A stretch of DNA of 64,000 nt, taken from Mycobacterium avium subsp. avium (GTDB taxonomy: Bacteria > Actinomycetota > Actinomycetes > Mycobacteriales > Mycobacteriaceae). A program made the translations under genes and the position numbers. Of the stretch, positions 38,205-46,282 are shown in pieces. The stretch is from contig NZ_CP046507.1 of assembly GCF_009741445.1 (NCBI RefSeq), positions 2,790,001 to 2,854,000 of the forward strand, read 5' to 3'. The notes under the pieces are model-generated. The model saw only the letters and a program-made list of their open reading frames with translations. It was not told where the DNA came from and searched no databases. Position 1 is the first letter of the stretch; the number at the start of each line of letters is the position of its first letter.

Positions 38205-38372
38205 CCGATACCGTGTATGACGTCGGCTGATGTGTGACGTTTTGTCTTCGGTTGATGTGTGACGGTGTTTCGGTTGATGCGTGACAGTTGTTTCGGCTGA
38301 TCGGTGACACTCCCTAGATGAGGGAGTTAAGTGTGGCTGAGTGAACAGGGGCACCGAGACCGTGTATGACGT
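38199..38372. mobile_element. Remnant with IS481-like 5' leader, flanked by tRNA-end direct repeats
   Basis: A 25-nt sequence that begins inside the tRNA-Arg 3' acceptor (38199-38223) is repeated at 38348-38372 with one difference (T/G). The 124 bp between hold four copies of CGGYTGATGYGTGAC-like units starting at 38224, 38249, 38271 and 38294, then ATG at 38318 opening a frame MRELSVAE that stops at once (TGA 38342-38344). From memory MRELSVAE is the start of common mycobacterial IS481-family transposases. The leader-plus-start arrangement therefore looks like the left end of an IS481-like element from which the transposase body was lost. The flanking repeats look like a tRNA attachment site. 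Confidence 0.5.
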
Positions 38373-38443
38373 AGGCCTCCGCGACCGGGCGTCGCGCCAA
38401 CCCCTCGGTGGCGAGCGATTGCCCGGTGGCGGGCCGGCCCCTG

Positions 38444-38476
38444 TCGCCTAGGTAGTCACGAGGACTACCTAGGCGA
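38444..38476. repeat. Perfect 14-bp inverted repeat with 5-nt loop
   Basis: TCGCCTAGGTAGTC at 38444-38457 is followed by ACGAG and its exact complement at 38463-38476. It lies 52 bp beyond the stop of the minus-strand gene at 38529, so it could be that gene's terminator. There is no T-run on either strand. It could also be a recombinase or resolvase site of the neighbouring remnant, which its CTAG-centred arms do not exclude. Confidence 0.85.
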
Positions 38477-38528
38477 TCGATGACAGGAGCATGCCGACGC
38501 TTGTCAGCGACGACGTGACAGCGGGTGG

Positions 38529-38837
38529 CTAGACCTCGATCGTCTGGCTGACGTAGTTCTCCCAGGTGGCGATCTGTGCCGAGTCCACGAGCAGGCCCTG
38601 GTAATCCGGGTCACTGCTGAGGCTCTGCTGGATCTGGCCGTAGGTGGCCCAGTCCTTGGCGGTGGTCAGGAAGCCGATGGAGTTGGTGCCCTGGCCTCCG
38701 ACCATGTTGACCAGCACCGTGACGTTCTCCGCGCCGTGTTTGCGGGCAAGCCCGCTGGCGCGCTTGAGTTGCTTTTGGATGTCGTCCCACGCGACCCCGG
38801 GGTTGGGATGGACGAGGGTGGTGGCGAGGATGGTCAT
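38529..38837 (-). CDS. Hypothetical protein, possible small alpha/beta-barrel monomer
   Basis: 102 residues, no recognised motif. The order (strand MTILATTLVHP, long helix VAWDDIQKQLKRASGLARKHG, strand NVTVLVNMVG, helix around DWATYGQIQQSL, and a final region with IATWENYVSQTIEV) resembles a ferredoxin-like dimeric alpha/beta-barrel monomer, but this is a guess from secondary structure. ATG at 38837 with GGAAGG eight bases upstream is a good start. No signal peptide or membrane span. The gene belongs to the tRNA-Arg islet and has no partner on its strand. A homology search for the dimeric alpha-beta barrel superfamily would decide. Confidence 0.65.
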   Translation of the reverse strand: MTILATTLVHPNPGVAWDDIQKQLKRASGLARKHGAENVTVLVNMVGGQGTNSIGFLTTAKDWATYGQIQQSLSSDPDYQGLLVDSAQIATWENYVSQTIEV

Positions 38838-39535
38838 GAGCAGAACCTTCCGCGAGAGGGGACAGGGACTCTAAAAGTCTCCGGCGCGGCGGAACGAGTC
38901 GTCTAGAGTAGCCGACTACGCCATTTTCGCGCGCGCGGGTAAGTGGACCCGTGGCGTCGCGCCCGCAGGCGGCGTGCGGTATTTTCGCGGCACCCGGCAC
39001 GCGGGGGTTTGAACCGGGCGCGGCGGGGAACAGAAATTTGACAGGCGCAAAGGCTTGTGGCTGCGGTCACAGGAACCGCTTCTTACGCACTGAACAGGAA
39101 AATCGATCGGGATGCCAGCCAGTAGAAGTCGAAGTTCAGCAAACCGATTCCGGCAAAAACAAGCGCTGATGACGCCGTGCTTGAATCCGAACCACAAATA
39201 CATTCAGGAGTGCCCTGGATGTCATTCGATACACGAAACACAAAATCAAGACGACGAGTATTGTATTCACTGCAAAGACGACAATACGAAGCCGCTTTGC
39301 CGGTAGCCATCAATTGGCGGGGCGCCGCGAATCGGCCGCCGAACTCAGCAGGCCAAGCGCCCAGCCGGCGCACATCTAAAACCGTTGTGCCACAACGGAA
39401 GTCAGCAGGCAGCGTCGCATCGCCCCGTTCTTCGGCCCAGCGGCGAGACGCCGGACCTGGGTCAACGGGGCACCAGGGTGGATCGCGGCGGCGAATTCCC
39501 GGCGCGCCACGCTCCCGATATGTCAGCATGGGCGG
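38838..39535. other. 698-bp intergenic stretch with a low-GC core
   Basis: The stretch upstream of the cutinase is mostly without a convincing gene. From about 39060 to 39305 base composition falls to roughly half GC, far below the rest of the window. This part includes the only promising short ORF (39169-39306). A TTGACA hexamer at 39038-39043 could be a -35 box, but I could not match a -10. Minus-strand ORFs here have no recognisable features. Confidence 0.6.
39169..39306 (+). CDS. Possible 45-residue zinc-ribbon-like mini-protein
   Basis: The ORF from ATG 39169 to TAG 39306 encodes 45 residues with CPGC (residues 15-18) and CIHC (32-35) separated by 13 residues, plus Cys4 and Cys43 and several His. 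The CxxC-x13-CxxC spacing is typical of a zinc ribbon. The intervening residues are polar and acidic (HETQNQDDEY). Third-position GC is only about 57 percent, unlike neighbouring genes. No clear Shine-Dalgarno is visible. The frame can extend to an ATG at 39112. Whether it is expressed, or is a fragment of an older foreign gene, is open. Confidence 0.4.
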   Translation: MTPCLNPNHKYIQECPGCHSIHETQNQDDEYCIHCKDDNTKPLCR

Positions 39536-40219
39536 GTGAACGCACGCCGATGGGCGGGTTTGCTGGGCGCCGGGGCGATGACGGCCGGGGCGACGCTGCT
39601 CGGCGCACCGCTACCCGCATCCGCCGCGCCGTGCCCCGACATCGAGGTGACTTTCGCCCGCGGCACCGCCGAGCCGCCCGGGGTGGGCGGGGTTGGGCAG
39701 GCATTCGTCGAGGCGGTGCGCAGCCAGGCCGGCGCCCGGTCGCTGGGCGTGTATCCGGTCAACTACCCCGCCGACGACGATTTCGCCGCCTCGGCATCCG
39801 CCGGCGCCGGCGACGCCAGCGCTCACGTCCAGTCCATGGTGGCCGACTGCCCCAACACCAAGCTGGTGCTCGGCGGATATTCCCAGGGCGCCATGGTGAT
39901 CGACCTGATCACCATCGCCCAGGCGCCGGTGGCGGGGTTGATTCCGCAGACGCTGAACGCCGACCAGGCCGAGCACGTATCAGCGCTGGCCCTGTTCGGC
40001 AATCCGTCCGACCGGTATCTGGGCGCGCCCGTCAGCGTGGTCAGCCCGTGGTACGGGGCCAAAGCCATTGACTTGTGCGCACCCGGCGATCCGGTGTGCA
40101 CTCCAGGCGGACCGCTGGCGCTGCCGTCGCACGACGAGATGGTCTCCCCCGCGCACCTGTCCTACCGACAGTCCGGCATGCCGGCCCAGGCCGCGACTTT
40201 CGTGGCGGCCCACCTCTGA
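39536..40219 (+). CDS. Secreted cutinase-family serine esterase
   Basis: Alpha/beta-hydrolase of the mycobacterial cutinase-like (Culp) family, acting on lipid esters outside the membrane. 227 residues from the GTG at 39536. A Sec signal peptide of about 30 residues ends in ASA. The fold markers are present: Cys33-Pro in APCPDIEV and Cys105 forming the family disulfide; nucleophile Ser116 in GGYSQGAM; Cys181-APGDPVC-188 with catalytic Asp185; His207 in AHLSY. No lipid anchor. It is the only gene of clear function in the islet and may be mobile or duplicated; I do not recall a cutinase at this locus in M. tuberculosis. The Shine-Dalgarno is weak (GGGCGG). Confidence 0.92.
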   Translation: MNARRWAGLLGAGAMTAGATLLGAPLPASAAPCPDIEVTFARGTAEPPGVGGVGQAFVEAVRSQAGARSLGVYPVNYPADDDFAASASAGAGDASAHVQSMVADCPNTKLVLGGYSQGAMVIDLITIAQAPVAGLIPQTLNADQAEHVSALALFGNPSDRYLGAPVSVVSPWYGAKAIDLCAPGDPVCTPGGPLALPSHDEMVSPAHLSYRQSGMPAQAATFVAAHL

Positions 40220-40532
40220 GCCGATCGGCCGCGGCCGAAACACGTTGCGCCACTTCAACTATGGACGCCGCGGCGCCGGAACGGCACACCAGGGCCGCGC
40301 TCGTCGGGTCCGGCGCGGTCAGGACCGGGATCAAGCACCGCGGAAAACGCACGCCGAACCGCCGGTCATGGCGTTTCGGGCACGCTAAACGGACCGCACC
40401 TGCGCCGAAAAATCAAGTGTTGTGAAAAGTTTGCGGTTTCAGCATTCTGGGAACAGCGTGTCAAGACGAGCAGATGACGCTCACGGGGAGATCATTACTT
40501 AGAGCGTCTTCTCTTCGAGGGGTTGGCGAAAC
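40220..40532. other. 313-bp gap after the cutinase
   Basis: No convincing ORF. The last 110 bp before the next gene are AT-richer than the rest and end with GAGGGG about 14 bases before its ATG. I could not pick a promoter with confidence. The minus strand also shows no gene. Confidence 0.5.
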
Positions 40533-40943
40533 ATGGCGTCGAGTGACTGGCAGCCGGTGGTCCGGGTTGGGAAACCGAGGTTCATAGCCGGAGTTGGCAA
40601 TCGAATCAAAGTCGAAGTCAAGACCAGGGGCTGGCTGAGCCGCGACTGGCGTTGCTACTTCGGATCGCAAGTCTCACAACAACAACTCGACGCGCGGTAC
40701 ACGTCGTATCCGTGTTGGGACGAGATCCAGCGCATCGAGGGTTCCTGCGCCGAACACGACGCCGAGCGCTACATCGAAATGATCGATGCCGCAATCCATT
40801 ACGCCAACACCAGATTGCGCAACGATGCTCTGCCGCCGACGATGACGTACGGCTCACGCAGCGACTCCCGGGCCTGTGCGGTGCGCGAACGCCAGGCCGA
40901 ACTCGATGAGCTGGCCAAGAAATTGGCGAAACCCGAGGCCTGA
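40533..40943 (+). CDS. Hypothetical protein with Cys and helical C-terminus
   Basis: 136 residues, function unknown. The first half looks like beta strands (VRVGKPRFIAGVGNRIKVEVKTRGW); the C-terminal half is helical and charged (ACAVRERQAELDELAKKLAK). Cysteines occur in RCYFG, SYPCWDE, GSCAEHD and RACAV without paired CxxC. No signal peptide or membrane span. Start ATG 40533 with AGGGGTTGGCG upstream. Codon use is a little less GC-rich than in surrounding core genes. The gene closes the islet; a long hairpin 50 bp downstream could end its transcript. Confidence 0.65.
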   Translation: MASSDWQPVVRVGKPRFIAGVGNRIKVEVKTRGWLSRDWRCYFGSQVSQQQLDARYTSYPCWDEIQRIEGSCAEHDAERYIEMIDAAIHYANTRLRNDALPPTMTYGSRSDSRACAVRERQAELDELAKKLAKPEA

Positions 40944-40992
40944 CCGCGCCGGCGGCCGTGACGGGGCGACCGGGCCGCCCGCCCGTCGCCCC

Positions 40993-41086
40993 GCGAGCAG
41001 ACGCAAAAGCACCCGACACGCCGGGCTTCAGGGCGCTTTTGTGACTGCTCGCGCTGGGACCGGGCGAGGTGACTGCTCGCGCTGGG
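40993..41086. repeat. Hairpin plus 18-bp direct repeat upstream of echA14
   Basis: GCGAGCAG-ACGCAAAAGC at 40993-41010 can pair with GCTTTTG and CTGCTCGC at 41035-41052, giving a long interrupted stem. The right arm is part of GTGACTGCTCGCGCTGGG, repeated exactly at 41041-41058 and 41069-41086. The hairpin with TTTT may end transcription of the hypothetical gene; the exact copies suggest slippage or a small repetitive element. Confidence 0.75.
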
Positions 41087-41185
41087 GCCCGGCAAGGCCT
41101 CGCAGTACCCTTACCTCGCCCTGTCGCCGCGTCACTCCTGGCGACGAGCCGAGACCGCAGCCCACACCCGAACCGGAGGTGCCCG

Positions 41186-41956
41186 ATGGCCCAGTCAAAT
41201 CTCGTCCTGCTCGACATCGAGAACCACGTCGCGCTCATCACCGTCAACGATCCCGACCGGCGCAACGCGGTGACCGCCGAGATGTCGGGGCGGTTGCGCG
41301 AGGCCGTCGAGCGGGTCGAGGCCGACTCCGACGTGCACGCCGTGGTGATCACCGGCGCCGGCAAGGCGTTTTGCGCCGGCGCCGACCTCAGCGCCCTGGG
41401 CGCCGCCGGCGGAGGCTCGGCCGAGACGGGGCTGCAGCAGCTTTACGACGGCTTCATGGCGATCGGGAGTTGCCGGCTGCCCACCATCGCCGCGGTCAAC
41501 GGCGCGGCCGTCGGCGCGGGCCTGAACCTGGCCCTGGCGGCCGACGTGCGCATCGCCGGGCCCGCCGCCCTGTTCGATCCGCGATTCCAGCAGCTGGGCC
41601 TGCACCCGGGCGGAGGCGCCACCTGGATGCTGCAGCGCGCGGTGGGCCCGCAGGTCGCCCGCGCGGCCCTGTTGTTCGGCATGCGCTTCGACGCCGAGGC
41701 CGCGGTGCGCCATGGCCTGGCGCTCAGCGTCGCGGACGACCCGGTGGCCGCGGCGCTCGAACTGGCCGCCGGCCCGGCGGCCGCCCCGCGCGAGGTGGTG
41801 CTGGCGACCAAGGCCACGATGCGCGCCACCATCAGTCTCGGCTCGCTCGACAACGAACAGCATCAGCACGCCATGCGCACCGAGCTGGGCCCGCAGGCAC
41901 ATTCCATTCAATCACCGGAGTTCGCACAGCGATTGGCCGCCGCGCAACGCAAGTAG
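41186..41956 (+). CDS. echA14: Enoyl-CoA hydratase/isomerase family protein
   Basis: Crotonase-fold enzyme that hydrates enoyl-CoA in beta-oxidation. 256 residues, the same as recalled for Rv2486. Oxyanion-hole segments are [14 protein letters not shown] near 60 and [22 protein letters not shown] near 105. One catalytic glutamate expected near 110 is not at a typical place: the segment reads NLALAADV, so it could be an isomerase- or hydrolase-like member. Start ATG 41186 with GGAGGT five bases upstream; the frame open to 41069 overlaps a repeat and is not coding. Its stop is 2 bp from the convergent bkdC stop. Confidence 0.9.
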   Translation: MAQSNLVLLDIENHVALITVNDPDRRNAVTAEMSGRLREAVERVEADSDVHAVVITGAGKAFCAGADLSALGAAGGGSAETGLQQLYDGFMAIGSCRLPTIAAVNGAAVGAGLNLALAADVRIAGPAALFDPRFQQLGLHPGGGATWMLQRAVGPQVARAALLFGMRFDAEAAVRHGLALSVADDPVAAALELAAGPAAAPREVVLATKATMRATISLGSLDNEQHQHAMRTELGPQAHSIQSPEFAQRLAAAQRK

Positions 41957-41958
41957 GC

Positions 41959-43125
41959 TCACAAATCCAGCAGCGCGGTTTCCGGCGATTCGATCAAATC
42001 CCGCAGCTCGCAAACGAATCGAGCCGCCTGCGCGCCGTCGGCGATGCGGTGGTCGAACACGGCGCTGAGCGACATGGTCGGGCGCACCACGACCTCCGTG
42101 CCGACGGCCACCAGGCGTGGCTTGATCGCACCCATCCCCAGGATGGCCGCTTCGGGGTGGTTGATCACGGGCACACCGTCGTCCACGCCTAGCGCCCCGA
42201 AGTTCGACACGGTGAACGTCGATCCCCGCAGCTCCCCCGGCGTGAGCGAGCCGGCACGCGCGCCGGAGATCAATTCTGCTGCCCGACTTGCCAATTCACG
42301 AGTCGTCTTGGTGTGTGCGTCGGCGATGACCGGCACCAGCAGGCCCCGTTCGGTGGCCACCGCGACGCCCAGGTGCACCCGATGCTCGATGCGCACCTGC
42401 GGCCCCTGCGGGGTGTCGACCCAGGTCGAGTTCATGATCTCGTTGCGGCGCAACGCGATGACCAGCAGCCGCAGCGTCAGCACGAACGGCGTTATCCTCT
42501 GCTCCGCCGGACCCAGCCGCTCGGACAGCCGGACCAGTGCGGTGCAGTCGACCTGCACGCTAACCGTCGCGGCCGGAATCTCCTTGTGCGACAAGGTCAT
42601 TTTGTCGGCCATCCGGGCCTGGACGCCCTGAACCGGCCGGACCTCGGCCCCGTTGCCGGTGCCGTGGGCCGCCGAGAGCACATCCTCGCGGGTGATGACG
42701 GCGCCGGAGCGGGGCCGCAGCGAGCCGAGGTCGACCATCAGCTCCTTGGCCAGCTTGCGCACCGGAGGGGCAGCCAGCGGGCGGGCGGTCCGCCGGCTGG
42801 TGTCGATCCCGGCATCGGCGCCGTAACCGACCAGTGTGGGCGCCGTCTCGGCCGCTGGCGGCTCGCCGCTCTCGGGGGCGGTGTCCAGCCGCACCAGCAC
42901 CGCGCCCACCTTGAGCACATCGCCCTCGGCGCCGTTCATTTCGACGATCCGCCCCGCGTACGGGCTGGGCAGCTCCACCTCGGCCTTGGCCGTCTCCACC
43001 GTGCACAACACCTGGTTGAGCTCGACGTCGTCGCCCACCGCGACGTTCCAGTGCGTCACGGTCACCTCTTCGAGTCCCTCGCCGAGATCCGGGACCAGAA
43101 ACGGTTTGACGCGCTCGTCGCTCAC
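41959..43125 (-). CDS. bkdC: Branched-chain alpha-keto-acid dehydrogenase E2 (dihydrolipoyl acyltransferase)
   Basis: E2 core of the branched-chain keto-acid dehydrogenase complex, transferring the acyl group to CoA. 388 residues. Lipoyl domain at 1-80 with the lysine in [17 protein letters not shown] peripheral subunit-binding domain, [18 protein letters not shown], near 120. A catalytic acyltransferase domain with [14 protein letters not shown] (DHR-x-DG, catalytic His and Asp) at the C-terminus. The start is GTG 43125, overlapping the bkdB stop (GTGA). In M. tuberculosis this subunit (Rv2495c) also works with the E3 Lpd; no E3 gene is in this window. Confidence 0.96.
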   Translation of the reverse strand: MSDERVKPFLVPDLGEGLEEVTVTHWNVAVGDDVELNQVLCTVETAKAEVELPSPYAGRIVEMNGAEGDVLKVGAVLVRLDTAPESGEPPAAETAPTLVGYGADAGIDTSRRTARPLAAPPVRKLAKELMVDLGSLRPRSGAVITREDVLSAAHGTGNGAEVRPVQGVQARMADKMTLSHKEIPAATVSVQVDCTALVRLSERLGPAEQRITPFVLTLRLLVIALRRNEIMNSTWVDTPQGPQVRIEHRVHLGVAVATERGLLVPVIADAHTKTTRELASRAAELISGARAGSLTPGELRGSTFTVSNFGALGVDDGVPVINHPEAAILGMGAIKPRLVAVGTEVVVRPTMSLSAVFDHRIADGAQAARFVCELRDLIESPETALLDL

Positions 43126-44177
43126 GGCAGCTCCAACGTGCGCTCGACGCAGTCCAGCAGCCGGTCCGGGCCCGGCAGCCACCACTTCTCCAGCCGGGCC
43201 GGCGGGTAGGGGGTGTCGAATCCGCACGCGCGCAACACCGGCGCCTCCAGTTCGTAGAACAACTCCTCCTGGATGCGGGCGGCCAGCTCGGCTCCGTAAC
43301 CCAGGGTCCGCGGCCCCTCGTGCATCACCACGCACCGACCGGTCCGGTGGATGGACGTCGCGATGGTGTCGAAGTCCAGCGGCACCAACGACCGCAGGTC
43401 GATGACCTCCAGGCTCCAACCGCGTTGGCGCTGAGCCTCTTCGGCGGCCCCGACCGCCGTGCCGACCAGACTGCCGTAGGTCACGACGGTCACGTCGGTC
43501 CCCGCCCGGCGCACCATCGCCCGCCCGATCGGCGGTTCGGGCCGGCCGGCGTCCACCAGGCCGCGGCCTTGGTAGCGACGCTTGGGCTCCAGGTACATCA
43601 CCGGGTCCGGGCAGGCGATGGCGTGGCGCAGCAGCCAGTACGCGTCGGCCGGGTTGGACGGCACCACCACCTTCAGGCCGGCGGTGTGCGCCCAGTACGA
43701 CTCGGTGGATTCCGAATGATGTTCGGCGGCACCGATTCCGCCGAACGACGGTACCCGGACCGTCACCGGCATGTCGATCGCGCCGCGGGTCCGGGTGCGG
43801 TACTTCGCCAGATGGCTGACCACTTGGTCGAACGCCGGGTAGGAGAACCCGTCGAACTGGATCTCGGGCACCGGCACGAAGCCGCGCAGCGCCAGCCCCA
43901 CCGCGATGCCGATGATCGCGGATTCCGCCAACGGCGTATCGAAGCAACGACTCTCGCCGAACGCCTCCGCCAGCCCTTCGGTCACCCGGAAGACCCCGCC
44001 CTGGACCGCGACGTCTTCACCGAACACCAGCACCCGCTCGTCGGCGGCCATCGCGTCGTGCAGGGCACGGTTGAGCGCCTGCACCATGGTCAACGCCTGC
44101 GCGCCGAGCGCGACGTCCTGCACTGCCGCGGTGAGGGTTTCGCCGTGGCCGGTCGGGCGATCAGCGAGCTGGGTCAT
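43122..44177 (-). CDS. bkdB: Branched-chain alpha-keto-acid dehydrogenase E1 beta
   Basis: E1 beta subunit. 351 residues; Rv2496c is recalled at 348. The transketolase-like pyrimidine domain has [19 protein letters not shown] and [24 protein letters not shown]. The C-terminal transketolase-C domain has [13 protein letters not shown] and the E2-contact region. ATG at 44177, three bases after the bkdA stop; GAGAG just before the start is its Shine-Dalgarno. Combined with BkdA it decarboxylates the 2-keto acids of Leu, Ile and Val. Confidence 0.96.
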   Translation of the reverse strand: MTQLADRPTGHGETLTAAVQDVALGAQALTMVQALNRALHDAMAADERVLVFGEDVAVQGGVFRVTEGLAEAFGESRCFDTPLAESAIIGIAVGLALRGFVPVPEIQFDGFSYPAFDQVVSHLAKYRTRTRGAIDMPVTVRVPSFGGIGAAEHHSESTESYWAHTAGLKVVVPSNPADAYWLLRHAIACPDPVMYLEPKRRYQGRGLVDAGRPEPPIGRAMVRRAGTDVTVVTYGSLVGTAVGAAEEAQRQRGWSLEVIDLRSLVPLDFDTIATSIHRTGRCVVMHEGPRTLGYGAELAARIQEELFYELEAPVLRACGFDTPYPPARLEKWWLPGPDRLLDCVERTLELP

Positions 44178-44180
44178 CTC

Positions 44181-45272
44181 TCAATCACTTTTCTCGAGTT
44201 CGGTCCGCAGCGCACGGCGCTGCGCCTGCAGCTCCGGCGTGATTTCGGCGTACACCGCGGTGAACACCTCGTCGACGTCGAGATCGGGCGCATCGAACAC
44301 CGCGTCGCGCAGCTCGGCGCGCATCCGCGTGGCGCGCCCGATCACCCGCTCCTCCAAGCGCTCCGACCACAGGCCCTGGCCCTGCAGGTAGCTGCGGTAG
44401 CGCGGGATCGGGTCCAGCGCGGCCCAGTGGTCGACCTCGTCCTGTGTCCGGTACCGGGTCGGGTCATCGGAGGTGGTGTGCGGCCCCAGCCGGTAGGTGA
44501 TCGCCTCGATCAACGTCGGGCCGCCCCCGGCGCGGGCCCGGGCGGCGGCCTCGGCCGTCACCGCGTAGCAGGCCAGCACGTCATTGCCGTCCACCCGGAT
44601 GCCGGGCATCCCGTAGCCAATTGCCTTGTGCGCCAACGACGGTGCGGCGGTCTGTTTGGCGACCGGCAGGGAAATCGCCCACTGGTTGTTCTGCACGAAG
44701 AACACGCAGGGTGTGCGGAACACGGCGGCGAAGTTCAGCGCCTCGTGCACGTCGCCCACACTGGTGGCTCCGTCGCCCAGGAACGCGATCGTCACCGAAT
44801 CTTCGCCCAGCCGTTGGGCGGCCATCGCCGCGCCCACCGCGTGCAGGGTTTGGGTGCCGATCGGGATGGACAGCGGAGCGCAGCACTTGTCGGTGAATCC
44901 CAGTCCGCCGTGCCACGTTCCGCGCCACACCGCCCCGACGTTGCCGGGCGGGATGCCGCGCACCAAAAAGGCGCCGAGTTCCCGGTATTGGGGGAACAAC
45001 CAGTCGGTTTTGCGCAGGCAGGCCGTCGCGCCCACCTGAGCGGCTTCCTGACCGCGGCAGGACGCGAACAGCGCCAACTGGCCTTGGCGTTTGAGGTTCA
45101 CGAATTCGCCGTCGAGCTCCCGGGTGAGCACCATCATCTCGTAGAGCCAGCTCAGCGTCTCCGCGGGAAGCTCACGGCTGTAGCGATGTTCGGGGGTCGG
45201 GGTGCCGTCGGCGGCGACGAGTTGCACCGGTTGCAGGTCGACGGTCATCGGCGGCTGAGATGTCTGCGCCAT
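44181..45272 (-). CDS. bkdA: Branched-chain alpha-keto-acid dehydrogenase E1 alpha
   Basis: TPP-binding E1 alpha subunit. 363 residues (Rv2497c 367 recalled). The TPP motif is FLGDGATSVGDVHEALNFAA with QNNQWAISLP (GDG...NN). SRKGRHT-type phosphorylation loop residues are not evident, as in bacteria; the DPTRYRT stretch occupies that place. An ATG at 45272 with GGGAGGCGG upstream is a strong start. The 188 bp between it and the citE stop contain an AT-rich part and may hold an internal promoter. This separates bkdABC from the accD1-citE series as a second transcription unit or allows a read-through operon. Confidence 0.95.
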   Translation of the reverse strand: MAQTSQPPMTVDLQPVQLVAADGTPTPEHRYSRELPAETLSWLYEMMVLTRELDGEFVNLKRQGQLALFASCRGQEAAQVGATACLRKTDWLFPQYRELGAFLVRGIPPGNVGAVWRGTWHGGLGFTDKCCAPLSIPIGTQTLHAVGAAMAAQRLGEDSVTIAFLGDGATSVGDVHEALNFAAVFRTPCVFFVQNNQWAISLPVAKQTAAPSLAHKAIGYGMPGIRVDGNDVLACYAVTAEAAARARAGGGPTLIEAITYRLGPHTTSDDPTRYRTQDEVDHWAALDPIPRYRSYLQGQGLWSERLEERVIGRATRMRAELRDAVFDAPDLDVDEVFTAVYAEITPELQAQRRALRTELEKSD

Positions 45273-45460
45273 ACCGCCTCCCTTGCTCGGTGCATACCGC
45301 GAGCGGAAGTCGATCGCCAGCTACACGAAAGGCTTCGCTCGCCGCGACACTGGCGTACTCACCATTATGCGCCCGAATCAGAAGAGACCGCGTTGATTGC
45401 ACCGACGGCCCGGACGTGTCGCCGCTCAGCCGGGCGGGCGGGCCGGCCGCGGCGGGACGG

Positions 45461-46282
45461 TCAGCCCGCGGCCGTCTCACCCGCCCGGCGCAGCATCATC
45501 TGCGCGTGCTTGAGCACCGGCGAGTCGACCATCTGTCCCTCGAATGCGAACACCCCGCGTTCGCTGCGGGCGGCCGCCAGCACCCGTCGCGCCCAGTCCA
45601 GCTTCTCCTCGGGCGGGCGGTACGCCTGGCGCACCACCGGAACCTGGCTCGGGTGGATGCACACCGTTCCGGCAAAGCCCAGCGCGACGGCGTCTTCGGC
45701 CTCGGCCCGCAACCCGTCGAGGTCGCGGATGTCCAAGTGGACGGCGTCGAGCGCGGCCCGGCCGAAGGCCGACGCGGTCAGCAGGGCGGTCGAGCGCACG
45801 TGGTGGGCGACGTCGCGGTAGCTGCCGTCGGCCCGGCGGCTCGAGCTGCCGCCGAGCGTGGCGACCAGGTCCTCAGCGCCCCACATCAGCGCCACCGTGT
45901 TCTGGGCCGCCGCGATCTCGGTGGCGAACACCGCCCCGCGCGGGGTTTCCAGCAGCGCGATCACCTCGCGCGGCGCCAGGGTCTGCACCTGGGCCGCCGA
46001 TTCTGTCTTGGACAGCATCACCGTGGTGTACGCGGTACCGGCCAACGCCTCCAGATCGCGGGCGTACTCGTCGGTGTCGGCGGCGTTGACCCGCACCACG
46101 GTGCGCTCGGGGTCCAGCGGCGTCTCCAGCAAGGCCTTGCGGGCGGCGGGCTTGTCCGCCTCGGCCACGCCGTCCTCCAGGTCGAGGATCACCACGTCGG
46201 CGGCCGCGGCGGCCTTGGCGAAACGCTCGGGACGGTCGGCCGGGCAGAACAGCCATGCCGGACCGGCGGCGTGCGGGTTCAC
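45461..46282 (-). CDS. citE: CitE-like beta-hydroxyacyl-CoA lyase
   Basis: TIM-barrel of the HpcH/CitE family. 273 residues, the recalled length of Rv2498c, which is a stereospecific beta-hydroxyacyl-CoA lyase shown to act in itaconate dissimilation and leucine catabolism in M. tuberculosis. Visible features: [31 protein letters not shown] (acid residues for Mg) and [10 protein letters not shown] with the conserved Glu. It is a stand-alone protein with no citrate-lyase alpha or gamma genes, so it is not true citrate lyase. GTG at 46282 overlaps the maoC stop (GTGA). Confidence 0.93.
   Translation of the reverse strand: MNPHAAGPAWLFCPADRPERFAKAAAAADVVILDLEDGVAEADKPAARKALLETPLDPERTVVRVNAADTDEYARDLEALAGTAYTTVMLSKTESAAQVQTLAPREVIALLETPRGAVFATEIAAAQNTVALMWGAEDLVATLGGSSSRRADGSYRDVAHHVRSTALLTASAFGRAALDAVHLDIRDLDGLRAEAEDAVALGFAGTVCIHPSQVPVVRQAYRPPEEKLDWARRVLAAARSERGVFAFEGQMVDSPVLKHAQMMLRRAGETAAG

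Noticed and set aside
38224..38310. Four iterated units as a CRISPR array
   Set aside because: Units are about 16 bp, degenerate and nearly adjacent with no spacers of uniform length; they resemble transposase-binding sites.
38916..39203. Minus-strand 95-codon ORF in the intergenic stretch
   Set aside because: No ribosome-binding site, random composition, and it runs opposite to the Cys-rich ORF, which looks better.
45461..46282. CitE as citrate lyase beta subunit
   Set aside because: No alpha or gamma subunit genes; the family in mycobacteria is a stand-alone beta-hydroxyacyl-CoA lyase.
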